This document shows positions 19,449-31,325 of a stretch of 64,000 nucleotides of DNA, piece by piece. The notes beneath the pieces were generated by a model, which saw only the letters and a program-made list of their open reading frames with translations, made no database searches and was not told the origin of the DNA. Positions within the stretch are counted from its first letter, which is position 1. Each line of letters begins with the position of its first letter. The position numbers and the translations under genes are program-made. This stretch comes from Takakia lepidozioides. Lineage: Eukaryota; Streptophyta; Takakiopsida; Takakiales; Takakiaceae. The stretch covers positions 10,852,001 to 10,916,000 of the forward strand of contig CM060732.1 in NCBI GenBank assembly GCA_030704615.1. Direction: 5' to 3'.

Positions 19449-19874
19449 TTGAAGGGCATGCATGTGGAAAAAGATGGTAATGTGTACCAAAATCATAGGA
19501 AAGGAGGAATAGCGAAGAAGAGTGACAACAAAGGAACCATCAACACTTACCAAGATGTCACATGTGAAACATGCACAGGTCTGGAAAATAAACAAAGAAG
19601 TGGAGAAAGTACATGTGTGAGGGCAGTGCATCAAAGCACTAACACTTGGCAACATGAAGACAAAGCTAAGATGGTTAAGGGTACAAAAGATGGACCAAAA
19701 TCTGAACAGAAGAGGGACAAACATGGGTTGGACATTGAAGGAGCTACTCAGATAGAAAGGGAGACAATGAGTGGGGACTTATCTTTTTTTATGAAGACTG
19801 GGAGAAGTTCAGGTGCTGAGGACCTACACATAAAAGAAATGCATCAGCAAACAAAGGTTGGACTGCAGTCATGA
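19449..19874 (+). other. unrecognised open frame, Lys/Glu-rich
   Basis: A frame of 141 codons, hydrophilic, with KGTKDGPKSEQKRDKHG and four Cys but no zinc pattern, transmembrane segment or domain that I recognise. It is surrounded by repeats and has no visible partner. It may be a relic of a transposon gag or chance. I give it little weight. Confidence 0.2.
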
Positions 19875-20324
19875 AAAGATGACACTGAGGCAAGGGAAGT
19901 TCAGATTGCATGTCAAGATGCACATGACAAGAGAGGAAGCAAGCAAGTAGGGTCCTAGAAAGTCATGACAATCTGAAAACAGTGACAGAGCAAGCATGAG
20001 GGCAACATCTATGATAAACCAGCATGGGCACGAGATTCTTGAAAGAGGAGCAAGGCCATCAAGGCAGGGCATCAGGACTTTCATGTTTCAATGGTGTTTT
20101 CGTGTGCTTTCAATGGTGCTTTCATGTTTCAATGCTGCTAGAGTCAGGCCCATGACTACGGTCATGTACACGACTACCTCCCATCCACAAAGCCTCCGCC
20201 ACATGCTACTTTTACCCCTTGTGTTTGCCCATACTCGTGCCACGTGCAGTATCCAGAGTGCGCCCTGGAAGTCGTATATTCCAGTCATAACGACCACCCC
20301 CATCCTGCATAATTTGACTCCGCG

Positions 20325-20640
20325 TGTGGACCTGGGATTAAACGTCCGAAGTCATACATGCCAGTCACGAAAGACCCTCCACTCCATATTGTCATGCCAC
20401 GTGTCATGTCCCATATTCTCCACGTGTTGTCCTGGGGTTAATCTACGGAAGTCATACATGCAAGTGGAAGACCCCCTCTCCTCACCCTGTCATGCCACGT
20501 GTCATGTCCAGTCTTCTCCACGTGTTGTCCTGGGGTTAATCTGCGGAAGTCATATATGCCAGTCGTGAAGACCCCGTCGCTGTCGCATTGTCATGACATG
20601 TGGCATACCTCCGTTCCACGTGAAGCTGACATGGATTAGC
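20325..20640. repeat. about 100-bp tandem repeat, three units
   Basis: Units with gaagtcatacatgccagt, tgtcatgccacgtgtcatg and ccacgtgttgtcctggggt recur at about 20347, 20446 and 20546 (period near 100 bp), the last one diverged. Each unit carries CACGTG, a G-box core palindrome, in ccacgtgt. No gene overlaps. Confidence 0.75.
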
Positions 20641-22140
20641 AGTCTTTTATTGCGGTCTTATCTATGAGTATGATTAGATGTCCCCGTTGTCACGTCAACA
20701 GTGAGCACCACGACTGGCAGATACGACTCAATGGCGCTTACGACTCATTTGTCACAACTGACTGGGTGTATAATCTGACTGGTCATGCAGTCATAAAAGG
20801 CTGATACGACTGGAAAATTGTAGACCTAAAAGCTAGGATTTGCTGTAGTGGAAATCATGTTTGAAGGCAGATTTGAAGATCAGAATGCTCAAATCACTGC
20901 GTGGTCCCATGTTTAAGGTGTTGAACACTATCGATGGTTGCAGGGACCTATAAATCATTTGAGTCAAGAACGAAGAGCCGAATACTTGACAAGTATAATT
21001 CGCCAAATTTTGGATTTCTTTCAACTCTAAGCAAGCCCGCTCCTCGAGGAACTCGACGCTAGAAAAGGGGGTGATGTCACGGACATAGCCCAAAGGAACT
21101 TACCAAGAGTAATTACCAGAAGTTACCAAGTTATCGGAAGGTAGCAAGTTACCGAGAGTTATCATGATTTACCATAATTTACCATGAGTTACCGAGTTAC
21201 AAGAGTTATCAAATTATGGAGAGTAACACAGTAAACTGCTCAGGAAGCTTCATTGGTTGAGGAAGCTTCTCAGGAGACTTCCTTTGGCTGAGGAAGCTTC
21301 TCAAGAGACTTCCCTTGGTTGGTGAAGCTTCTTAGGAAACTTCATAGTAGCAGAATCAGACTCGGGGGCCACGGATTCCGCCCAGGGGACCATTTTCACG
21401 CAGGTCGAGGGCCCAACAACGTCCGGGCCTTTACCCAGGATAGATGAGGTAGGAGTGGAGGTTGAGGTGCGAGGTACCCAATTGCCTCTACCTCTAGAAC
21501 TAGTACCAGAGCTCGAGCGTTTCTTACGAGAAAGAGCACCTCAAGAGGCCATGATCAGGGGAGGGCAAAATGAGACACACACCGAAGCTGGCCGCACAGC
21601 GATAGAAGACAAAAGAAGAGAAGGGAAGAGAAAGGGAATGAAGTGACCTTGAAAGGCTTCACGGGAGCAGCTAGCAGATAACAGGACCACGAAGGAAGCT
21701 ACCACTTTGAAGAGAGTTGGAGGCGATTACGACAGGCCAATTAAAGCATTATTGCGCAGGAGCCAGGGGAGGTAAATGAAGCTGGAATGAAACCGAGGCA
21801 GACAAGGCCAATCGCGGGGCCGAGGAGGGAGAAGAGTGGCGTGAAACAAGGTCTGACAAAACAGAAAACGGGGCAGAGCCAGCAGAGGAAGCAAGAGAAG
21901 AGGCAAATTATGACAGAACACCGGAGGGAGCGCAAGCATAAGGGCGGTGAGAATCTGAAGAAGAGAGCAGTAACTGCGCTTAGACGCAGGGCAACAAATC
22001 AATAAACGAGCTGAGCAGACCACCAGGAAGCAGAGATGGAAAAATCTGGAGGACAGATAAGACATTGAGGGCAGGCGCGCGAAACGAGTGCGCACAGGGG
22101 ATCATGGCATAGCCCACAGGGGGGATCACATAATACTAAA
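20641..22140. other. decayed LTR-element sequence with short repeats
   Basis: At 21064-21075 aaaagggggtga followed by TGTCACGGACATAG looks like a polypurine tract and an LTR start of another gypsy-type element. Downstream are short repeats: gttaccgag/agttaccaag units (21100-21230) and a roughly 30-bp unit with gaagcttctcaggagacttcc (21240-21345, three copies). An open frame at 21455-21646 (VPELERFLRERAPQEAM, KRREGKRKG) could be a gag start but is too short to assign. Confidence 0.35.
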
Positions 22141-22199
22141 ATGAGAACAGAAGGGGTTGCAGGGTTCACCTCCTGTGATTTCTTGTCATTAATTTCAGT

Positions 22200-22500
22200 A
22201 AAATGTTTCGCCTATTTTCAAAACAAAAGTACTTACATTGCACATTTTCGTCTTTGTGTGCATTATGCCATGTATACTCTTATGGTCTTCGACATTTGGC
22301 TGAACGGCATCCCTGTTGCATACATAATATCTTCAAGAAACAATGCCATCGATTTGTCAAGTTGGATGTTGGCTCTTCGTCAAAGGCTCCAGGCCGATCA
22401 GCCGGATTGGTGTCCCAACGCATTCATTGTGGACGATGCCGATGCTGAGATTAACGCCATTTGGTTTATTCTCAATCCCTCCCCCCTACCAATGAACTTC
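22200..22500 (+). pseudogene. MULE-type transposase fragment
   Basis: In-frame text YTLMVFDIWLNGIPVAYIISSR, DLSSWMLALRQRL, PDWCPNAFIVDDADAEINAIW matches the core of plant Mutator-like/SWIM transposases (a DDE catalytic fold; VFD and VDDADAE regions hold acidic residues). A splice acceptor-like ttaatttcag precedes it at about 22198. The N-terminal domain, the rest of the core and the SWIM zinc finger are missing, and the following sequence runs into GGGGATC repeats, so this is a relic. Confidence 0.65.
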
Positions 22501-22529
22501 CATTGCCTTGCCTGCTTCTGCATGAGGGG

Positions 22530-22970
22530 TTTCCTGCCGGGGAATCCGTGTAGAGGGGACCAAGAGTGTAGGGTTGCATGGGGGATCAGTGAAAGGGGAT
22601 CGATTATGGGATCAGTGATTAGGGGACAAAGGGGAGGGTAGCAGGGGATCAGGAGAAGCAGATCTCACATCCGACAATTATCGAGGGTCCAGGAGTCCAA
22701 GGTTGCATGGGGGGATCAGTGAAAGGGGATCAATTATGGGATCAGTGATCAGGGACTTCGGACACTCAGGGTACCAGGGGATCAGGACCAGCACATGTTT
22801 GATCCGACAATGTGAATTTTATCGGCCTTTCATTGGCCATAGGAGGGCTCATGTGATCCCCTTTCATTGCCTTCACCGGATCTGCATGAGGGGTTTCAGT
22901 CAAAGAGGATCAGGGGATCGGGGGTTCAGTGAAAGGGGATCAGGGGCTCACGAGCAGGGAGCACTTATCG
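22530..22970 (+). repeat. GGGGATC-rich repeat, plus orientation
   Basis: Dense recurrence of ggggatcagtgaaaggggatc and related strings; gggggatcagtgaaaggggatcaattatgggatcagtgat is nearly duplicated at 22579-22618 and 22709-22748. No gene. It is the plus-strand counterpart of the array at 23430-23880. Confidence 0.75.
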
Positions 22971-23429
22971 GAGATTCATACTTGTATCTGATTTTGTGGT
23001 GGTCCTGTTGTGGTGTTGTAGTGTATATAACATATGGGACACCGTATATGTGGTTTTGAAAGCCATTCTGTCTCATAAACATTATACATTCGCTTCCAAC
23101 GTGAAGCCACCAGTTCAAAGTTCTCCATTTGAAAAGGAGGATAGCATTGCATTTGCAAGGCAGTGCACCATAAAACCGATGCTTTAGTATCATCGTCCCT
23201 TTCAGAGAGCAAATGACATTGTCTTGGACTAAAGCGAAAGTTTGTGGGCTCTGGGTCATTTTCCGACTCTGGGCTCTCCGCCATTGTTGGGCAAATTTCA
23301 GATTTTGCTTTGGGGTTTATTTTCAGTTTTTGTTGCATGCTTATGCACCACTCGTACATGCAAGGGACGTGACCTTTCATAGTACAAAACACGGACATGA
23401 CCTTTCACAACTTGCCCCTTCACACGCGA
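22971..23429. other. spacer between opposed GGGGATC arrays
   Basis: No supported gene. Short open frames on both strands overlap each other and lack domains. Confidence 0.4.
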
Positions 23430-23880
23430 TTTTTCATCAGTAATCCCCCGATCCCCCGATTCGAAACCTGTCGTCCCTCATCCCCTCACCCCGTGGTCCC
23501 CTCATCCCCTTATCCCCCGTGCAGCTCCCGACATTCCCTCCATGATCCCCTCATCTCCCGGCCTGTTCCCCTGGTTCCCTGATCCCCTCATTTGCCCGGC
23601 CACTCCCCTGGTTCCCTGATCTCTCCCGCCCGTTCCCCTGCTTCCCTGATCTCCGCTAACCCCTTATACAATCCTTGTTTTCCCTCATCCCCCGACTGCC
23701 CTGAACCTGAACCCCCTGATCCCGGGATCCCCCTGATCCCCCCTGATCCCGCCCTGAACCTGAGCTCCCTGATCCCCCCCCGCCCCCCCCGACCCCCCCT
23801 GATCCCTGGTTGTCTGATCCACCTCAAGGATCCCCTCACCCCTCACCCCTCCCCCTTCATCCCCTTCACAGCATAGTGGA
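23430..23880 (-). repeat. GATCCCC-rich repeat, opposite orientation
   Basis: Roughly thirty copies of gatcccc or tcccctgat spaced 8-20 bp apart, that is the reverse complement of the motif at 22530-22970. The two arrays form a very imperfect inverted repeat. The long Pro/Pro-Asp open frames here are compositional. Confidence 0.75.
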
Positions 23881-24071
23881 CGCCAAAGAAGGCACAAAGG
23901 GATTACAAAGAAGAGGACAAGCTTCATTTTTTTTTCGTGGGGAATGGAGATACAATAGCTACATCCTCAGCATCCGAGGCATGCACATGCGACAGTCTAC
24001 GCTGCAAATCTGCATCATCCCAATTATCCACTATCCATCCACAAAGAAAATCTTGCTTTGATACTGCGTAC

Positions 24072-24853
24072 TCACATGTAAACCAATCTGCTGTAAAAGT
24101 TGCCCCCCATTTTTTGTGATTTGGTCTCCAAGTATTTCTGTATGAAAGTCATTACAAAGTAGCCACACTCCCAGCCGCTTGGTTGTTGTGGCACCTCAGG
24201 TTCCAGCCACTCCCATGCCATTATTTCATTCCAAAGTACTGAGTCCGGTTCGGCTTTGTGTAGGTATGCTCTAAAAGTGCGAAGACGCGTTTCAAAGGCA
24301 AGTCGGCTATGGGATTTGAATGATGTCATGGAGTTCAGATGAACAAACTTGGACTTATCAAAAACCATCAAACTCCAATGGCCCCTGTAGAACGCACATG
24401 TGTTTGATGCCAGACACCACTAATGCTTTCTATTCTCCAAATCAAATCAAAGTCGGTCAAAGCTGCAAAATAGGAGGATTGAGGAACGTACCCAGAGCAT
24501 AAGGGGATGAACCATGTCTGAACCTTATCTGGATCCTTCCCTAGGCACTTCTTAGTTACCCAATCATTTACAAGCCCTTTGGAAATCATGTGAAGGTCGT
24601 CCTTGGATGATGCCTCCAAAGCCGTCCATATTAGTGTGTCCATCACAGCCCACCAGCAATGATTACTCTCCTCCAGGGATAGCTGCAAAATATTGGCAAA
24701 CACCCCTCCATCCCCCGCTCCCCCATACAATTTTGACAACCGTAGATAATCCCATGAACCCAGAATGGACTCTTGTGGAGTGCCTTTGAAGAAAACAAGG
24801 CAGCCCTTGTCCTCTGGGAGCTTTTCCCTCAGTCTATTCTGGTTTCTGCATTG
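24072..24853 (-). pseudogene. C48 (Ulp1-like) cysteine protease fragment, intron-containing
   Basis: Read on the minus strand. An exon after the acceptor ttcaatgcag encodes NQNRLREKLPEDKG, TPQESILGSWDYLRLSKLYGG and HMISKGLVNDWVTKKCLG up to a donor gtacgttcc near 24490. A later acceptor (tctacag) opens into GHWSLMVFDKSKFVHLNSM, the catalytic His block, and 24230-24110 has QQPSGWECGYFVMTFIQKYL, the catalytic Gln/Cys block of C48 proteases. ECGY[FY]VM is typical of the Ulp1 domains carried by plant Mutator/CACTA transposons. A transposon origin fits the MULE relic next door. Whether the gene is still spliced and active is unknown. Confidence 0.6.
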
Positions 24854-25273
24854 AACACAAGTTCACAAAGTCAGACAGGCAGGCTATTAACTGTTAAGGG
24901 TGTTTTCAAGCAACCATATCATCCCCCTATCATGAGTGTAAGCCCTGCTGAATGTACTCACCGTGAATTTGGTCCCCCCTTGGTCGTTGGAAGCCCTGGC
25001 CCACTTACTTAGTGACTTCTGGCCGACCAGATTTCGCCTTCCGTTTCTTCCCTGTTCTGGTGATAGCTTTACTTTCCCCCTCAGCTGCACGGTTCTCCTC
25101 CCTCCCCCGCATCGTCACCCGTATTTTTGGCGCATGCTTCGGCTCCCCCTCATCCTTCGGGGGTCTTTGAAGCCCTTGCCGATCCCCTCTCCGGTCTGCT
25201 CCCCCTTGCCCTTCATGTGTTCCTTCTCCTTCCCCTTATCCTTTGTTTCTTTCTGATCCACCTGCTCCATGCC

Positions 25274-26409
25274 CTACAGGTTCAATTGGCGTCTCGAAGT
25301 TTTTGCAGCAACCCTATGTCGTGTTCGACCTGCTACTTGGCCAGATGATGGTTTGCCTGAGGTCAAACCCATGTGCAGGGGGGTTGGAGCAGAAACCATA
25401 GGCTCACGCACCGTCAGACCCGTGGTGAATGTGGAGCTAGGGGTGACCCCCAATTCAATATTCCAAGGATCTGTAGAAGCGATGGGAGCAGTACCAGGGG
25501 GCTGGAATAAGCGCTCTGCTGTGGGGGAGACCAGACTATCTGCGAGTGCGGATAACAATGGGATGGCCTGTGCATGATATGGGGGTGCACCTGGCAAAAC
25601 TGACATGAGCGGAACAAACCCCTCCGTTGGCAATTCGGTGTTCCCTGCCAATGACTGGCATTCAGGAGTCACCAACGTTGAATAACCTCAACCTCTGTCG
25701 TCGGCAGAGGACTGGAAACAGCTGCAAATCTGTTGGACTTGGTAGTTGGATCCACCATTCTTGGCACATCCTTCCTCTCCACGTGGGAAGTGCACACAGA
25801 CTCGGGATGAGTTGAAAGAGGTGATTGGACAAGGGCAGAGAGTGAAGGACCACAGAGAGACACAGCAGCCTGCGACAGAGCATATACATGGAGGGGAGGA
25901 GGCATGACATCGGGAACAACGTTGGGGGATGACACCTCGGGTGATGGAGCACTGAGGGGGGGACCAGAGGGAGTCACAGTTGCATGCGAGAGAGCAGACA
26001 GATGTGGGGAAGAAGAGTGGAAGTCAGGGGCAGACAGGGGGGGACCAGGGTCACACACGGATGCATGCTTCGTAGAAGACAGATCTGGGGGAGCAGACAA
26101 AACATCGGGAGTAGAGGTGGGGGCTGCCAAGGCTAAAGGGAGATCAGAAAGGGAGGGAGCAGTGATACACTCTAAAGCAGTACGAGATGAGGGGGGATCA
26201 CAAAAAGAAAACTCATGCGAGGAGGGAGATGAATCCGATGGGATAACATACGGTGAGACGAGGGTAGCCACTACTGGGGGAGCAGATAATGGATGAAGTG
26301 CAGAGGCGGGGGGATCACATGGTTGGGGAGGAGTGGCAGAGAGGGCGGCAGACACAGGGGGGGGGGGCGGAGAGGAGGGTAGCACCTGGTGCGGGTTCAC
26401 AGATTTCAA
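25274..26409 (-). other. Ser/Ala/Pro-rich open frames upstream of the C48 fragment
   Basis: Two adjoining minus-strand frames (25669-26409 and 25274-25675) separated by one frame change. They encode a low-complexity chain with repeated SAPP, LSAP and CDPP units (codons ctgctcccc, gatcccccc), with no cysteine/histidine pattern. Composition follows the GGGGGAGCAG/GGGGGATC bias of the region, so the chain may be a translated repeat. They may be exons of the same transposon gene as the protease. Confidence 0.35.
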
Positions 26410-27557
26410 GGGGACCAGCGGGGGACATCACATGATGGGGCAGCAGAGACAGAGAGGGTAGCAGAGAGGAGGGCCGCTCCTTGGGAGCGATCAGAGATAG
26501 GAAGGGGAGAAGAGGCGGGGGCAGCAGAGACAACGAGGGCAGCGGAATATTCCCTTGGGGAGTCTAAAAGAAGTATGTGAGGCAGAACAGTATGAGAGGG
26601 GATGGGATTGACATCAACTTCTGTAATGGGTGTGTAGAAACCTGCCGTCGGAGATTCCACTTGAAAAGTCTCTGTATGAGGTGCTTGAAGGTCTTCAACC
26701 TGTGAGGGTGTTGGCGACGCCATCTGCGATGCATGGTGGGACAACTGCGATGAATTGAAGGCGTCCACATCGATGTGGGAAAGGTGAGGGGCATATGGTG
26801 ACACTCGTCGGTCGTATAGTTCATATCTTCTCGCCAACAACACCTTGTTTGCTCGTAAGACCTCCTCCATGGCATTTTGAACTCCAACATCAGCTGCCTC
26901 AGCCTCACCTATCACAGAGACAAGCACTTGTGTCTTAGCTTTGACCCCCGTGATCCCGTGATCCCCCGATCCCCGACTGTAAAGTCTGCTCCCCCATTTA
27001 TCTATTCCAATTCAGATCTTCACAATGACAGACTGTTGGAGAGGCAAAGCATGCACTTACTCAAAAGATGCACGTAGCGTCCCAAATCAATGTGCTCCCG
27101 CCTAAACAATAGATCCTCCCAGGCCTTGGCTGCACGTCGTATCCCTTTGGTTGCCCTTGCACCACAAAACTTGGAAGTGGGCGGTTTTCGTTGCTGCAAA
27201 GAAATGAAATGCTCGGGCAGGCACCATGCGAAGAAATGCTCGGCATGAGTCGAAGATCTGCATTTTGTCTTGCATTGTACCATATCTAAGCTGACCCTCT
27301 GCCAGGAGCACTTCTTTCAACATAGTCTCCTGATTCTGAAAATTCCCAAACGTCCGCCAACCTCCATGCAAGAAGAGTCCAAATCCATGGTAGGGCAGTT
27401 TGTGAGCAGTCTGCAGTGCAAAAAGCATCATGATATGACTGGGGCAGATGCCGTGTCTTAAATCGGCCCAATGATACAAGTGTGAAACAGGGGGTCGAGG
27501 GTCCATGGTAGAGAAAACTTGGAGGGGAACAGGACCGGAGGCAGTCGGGCTGGACAT
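26406..27557 (-). other. exons of an unrecognised transposon-associated gene
   Basis: Minus strand. One exon (about 27290-27062) reads RATKGIRRAAKAWEDLLFRREHIDLGRYVHLL and ends at a good donor, gtaagtgcatg. The next begins after ctgtgatag near 26899 with GEAEAADVGVQNAMEEVLRANKVLLARRYELYDRR, a likely coiled coil, then a Ser/Pro-rich tail (DVDAFNSSQLSHHASQM). Upstream, 27557-27290 reads YHWADLRHGICPSHIMMLFALQ and PYHGFGLFLHGGWRTFGNFQ. I recognise no family. Position upstream of the C48 domain suggests one multi-exon transposon gene. Confidence 0.45.
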
Positions 27558-27659
27558 TGACGTTTCAGCCAGGTGACAATGGCATTAGATTCCTCGACAG
27601 TTCTTAGGAGAGGGAATTCAGGAAGTAGACGTCGAACGTCCTCTCCTCCAGCAATAGTT

Positions 27660-28900
27660 CAACAATATCAAACTGGAGATCTATAGATGAGGGGGAGCAG
27701 AAGAGGAGGGAGCAGCAGAGGGGGGAGCAGACCTAAAAGAAGTCGAGGGAGCAGAAGAGGGGGGAACGGTGCAAGGGGTCATGACGTGGGGGACCTGATA
27801 TGGGGCGAGCAGACTTGTTTGCAGCAGAGGCGGGGGGGGGGGGGAGAGGGGTAGACGATGAAGGGGGAGCAGAGATAGGCATGATGGGGGGAACAACATT
27901 CACCGGACAGGAGGGTGTTATGATAGGAGTACTCATCTTTCCCACAAGGTAGCTCTCAAATCTTCCAACTCAGCCCAATGGATAGAGCACAGGGAACGCC
28001 GTCTTTGTAGGTGCTCCATGCCCGCACTGATTTCCGCACAGCCTCAATTTCTCCCACTGAAGCATTGATCTGCAGGCAAAAATGCAACACAGAATGAGCA
28101 TTTACAAACCGGGGGCAATCCTGGGAAACTATTGGGGGGATCAAATGGCCGGACACTCAAAAGGAGATTGGGGGGTGAAGCAAACCTGTTCTTGTAGAAG
28201 CCATCTTCTCTAGCGGCGTTCAGCCCTCTCCACTCACTTTGCAAACCCTCCACTCCATGCAAAATCCACAAATGCATCCCATAATCTTTCATCATTCTGG
28301 TTAGCAAAATTGGAAGGGAGAAGTCCATGTTGTAGGAGTATAAATGTTCCAGCAGGAGTGATCGGGTGCGGTGTGTCGTGGTCGATGTCCATGGCCCCAT
28401 CCCCTGTAAGAGGCCCTGAGCTCCCAGGCTACTCCCCCTCGTCCTGATGAGTAGTCTGCTCCCCCACATCTGCGTGCCTTCGCTGTTTTCCGGACTGGCC
28501 CCCCTGACTTTGAGACGGATCCCCCCCATTTCTGCTGCTGGCTACTCACGGCTGTAGGGATACTTTTTCTTTGGCTTTCTACTCCAAGTGATAGCGAGTT
28601 CAGGCCGCACTTTGGCTTGTCTCTCACAGGCGGAGGGTAAAGTAGTAACAATCTTAACCTTTTTTGCCCCCTTCTTTGGTTTGGTGCGCTCAAAATCGGT
28701 GTCGGACCCACTACGGCTACTCCTCTTGTGAGGGGAAGCCACTTGTGACGGTGCAGGCGCATCAAGCTTCTGTTTTCTCGCTCCTTTGGGCTGCTACTGC
28801 CGATCAGTAGGGGACGTGTCATCTCCTGGTACGCGCCGCGCTTCGGGGTAGAGGGGAGCTGACATGTGCGGAGAGTACTGGATATGACATGCATGGCGAT
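27660..28900 (-). other. further exon-like and low-complexity sequence of the same locus
   Basis: 27680-27945 is another SAPP-rich, poly-G-laden stretch (runs of 12 or more G near 27832). At 28230-28330 the minus strand reads MMKDYGMHLWILHGVEGLQSEWRGLNAAREDGFYKN, protein-like and followed by a donor-like ggtttgc. 28540-28740 reads PHKRSSRSGSDTDFERTKPKKGAKKVK, a possible basic nuclear signal. No domain recognised. Confidence 0.35.
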
Positions 28901-29894
28901 TCTGTGGTCAAGGAGGTGACACGTGGGCAGCGAAGACAGGGGGAGCGGCGGGGGGGGGGACCAGACAGTGGGGGAGCAAAAACTCGGGAGGAATTGGATG
29001 TTTGGGGGTTTGCAAGTGACGGATTCAGGGAGGGAGACAACTCATGAGAGGAAGGGGACCAAAACTGCAGGGGCAGGGAACATGAGAAGAGACCGTTGTG
29101 TAGGACGAGTAAAACACCATGCTAGGTTGAAAAAGAAATCCCTATAAGTGCATGCATTATGAGCTGGCCGGTATACAACCATCTTGGACTCTCCAACCGC
29201 CATCAATCCTATTCAGCTGCTCGATACCCAACCATGTTCGATTTTGCAACATACACATGTTCACATTTGAATCTAGCAAGGTAAGTAGTATGAAAAAACA
29301 AACATGAAGTTGAGGCTGAAGTTTAATATGTGAAAGGTACTAAAGTTACAGATCCTCATCCCCCTGCACATGGGATTTGGGTCAGCCTACGCCAATCCTG
29401 TCAGCTTTCAACACAAACAACAACAAACAAGAAAGAGGCAAACAAGAAAGAACAACAAAAGAAGAATAAGAAGAAGAAGAAGAAGAAGAAGAGAAGAAAA
29501 CCCCTGTACGCATTGTATGCAAGACATGAGTCGCAAGAGAATCACAAACGCCGTAGAGCGCACACGATTGAGGCCCTGGCAGGTCATCCCAAGCCCATCG
29601 AAGTAAGAGCACGAACAAGCACGATAGCTGGAAACCCTCGCTCAATCCAGATGGAGAACCCTACCTCCACGACGAAGTGAACAGCACATGCAGGTCCACG
29701 TGGTGCGATACCCACCGTTGGAAATGGAAGGGATTGGGGGATCGGTCGAAGGGGGATCAAAGTAGGAGATCGGCGGCAAGACCGGGGAGGGGGGTGGACG
29801 ACCGGGGGAGTGCCACGCAGTGGACCATCGAGCAAAATCGGACGGCGGGGGGACGGGCCGTCGGCCGTCGTCCATCCACTGCGCGGAGGATGGC
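28901..29894. other. non-coding stretch with an AAG microsatellite
   Basis: No supported gene. A purine-rich (AAG)n run sits at about 29460-29500. From about 29730 the sequence becomes GC-rich with gggggatc motifs. Confidence 0.5.
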
Positions 29895-30850
29895 GGGGGA
29901 TGAGGGGCGGATGACCCAGAACATCCATTGTTTTGAGGTTGGATGAATGAGTAGGGGATTGACGGTTCGGGGAAGCAGCACGTGGCGGGCGATTAGGGGT
30001 GGGGGATCATTGCGGGTCCGGAGTGGGGATCAAGCAAGGTCGGGGGGAGCGGTGACGTGTCGGAGGATCGCGCTGTAGATGGGAAGAGGGGATCGGCGGC
30101 GGGGGGAGCGCCACGTGCCGTCCGATGGGTGGAGGGGGGATTAGTCACCGCATTGGACGGGGATCAACGGGGGGGGGGGGCACCGTGTCGGGGATCGGGC
30201 CGTCGATGGGAAGAGGGGATCGACAGCGGGGGGAGCGGGAGGATGGTGGGGGATGAGGGGCGGACGACACACAACATCCATTGTTTGTGAGGTCGGATGG
30301 ATGCGTAGGGGATCGACGGTCCGGGGGATCCGCACGTGGCGGGCGATTAGGGTTGGGGGATCACTCCCGGTCCGGAAGGGGGATCAAGGCGCGTCGGGGC
30401 AAGCAGCGACGTCTTGGGGAGCGCGCCGTGGATGAGAGGAGGGGATCGACGGCGGCGGGAGCGCCTCGTGGCGATGGGCGCGTCATGGGGCCTTCATCCG
30501 GCCGTCATCCATTCAATTGAGGTTGGATGGATGGGGAGGGGATCGACGGTTCGGGGTAGCACCACGTGGTTGGACATGGGGGTGGGGGATCACTCCGGCA
30601 CTGGAAGGGGGATCAACCCAGTGAGGGGATCCACGGGGGGGCCACCACGTGGTTGGAGATCGGGCGGTGCTGTGGGGCGCCGCGCGGTCAGCGGTGGGGG
30701 GGGTCAGGGTCCCAGGCGGCAGGCGTGGGGGGTTAGGGGGGCGCGGGGAGGAGCGGGCGGGCGGGGCGGGGCAACTGGCGGAGGGGGGTGGGGATGATTT
30801 GACATGGGGTGTCCTGCTCGCCGACGAGGCTGCCGGGGAACCGGAGTAGG
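29895..30850. repeat. GC-rich higher-order tandem repeat with gggggatc motifs
   Basis: A block with gatgaggggcgga, catccattg, ggttggatg, ggggatcgacggttcgggg and cacgtgg recurs at about 29899, 30250 and 30500, a period of roughly 240-350 bp. Between blocks are gggggatcactcccggtccgg-type units, some also repeated. Open frames here are compositional (Gly/Arg/Trp-rich). Confidence 0.75.
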
Positions 30851-31325
30851 GTTCCCCGGCTGTACCTCGGACGTACCCGTGAGTTCACACGCTTGCAATA
30901 AAATCAAGCCACATCCATATTGGGACCGGTTTGGAAGTCCGACTAAGTTGCGTCCTCTTCGTGAGCTTCCGTCTTCTCTGCCAGGCCCATCTATCGACTA
31001 CATTCCCTAGATAAGATTAAGTAGGGTAGAGGAAGGGGAACAAACCCATAGCGCCCGAATCAGACTTCACAAAGTCCCATACCCAAAATAAAAAACAAAA
31101 AAAAGAAAAGGAAGAAAAAAGGAAAAAGGAGCCCAAACTTCACCTAGTCACCCCAAGTAACGGTACCTACTGCAATGCCCACGTGTCTCCACACGTGTGT
31201 GGGACCCGGCGTTCAGACGGTTCAGATGTCAGTTCTTATTGTGGGCCGGCCCGCCGCTCAACCACACCTGCGTTCTGGCCCTCATCATGGCTCTTGCGCC
31301 CGCGATCGATGGTTTACGTACTAGA
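30851..31325. other. non-coding, no feature seen
   Basis: Moderate GC, an A-rich stretch at 31085-31130, no coding or repeat signal that I can support. Confidence 0.5.

Noticed and set aside
23588-23927. Pro/Gly-rich frames on both strands
   Set aside because: They arise from the gatcccc repeat read in different frames; no independent coding evidence.
29584-30797. Several Gly/Arg/Trp-rich open frames of 75-127 codons
   Set aside because: High GC and tandem repetition lower stop-codon frequency; the frames do not share a protein sequence between repeat units.
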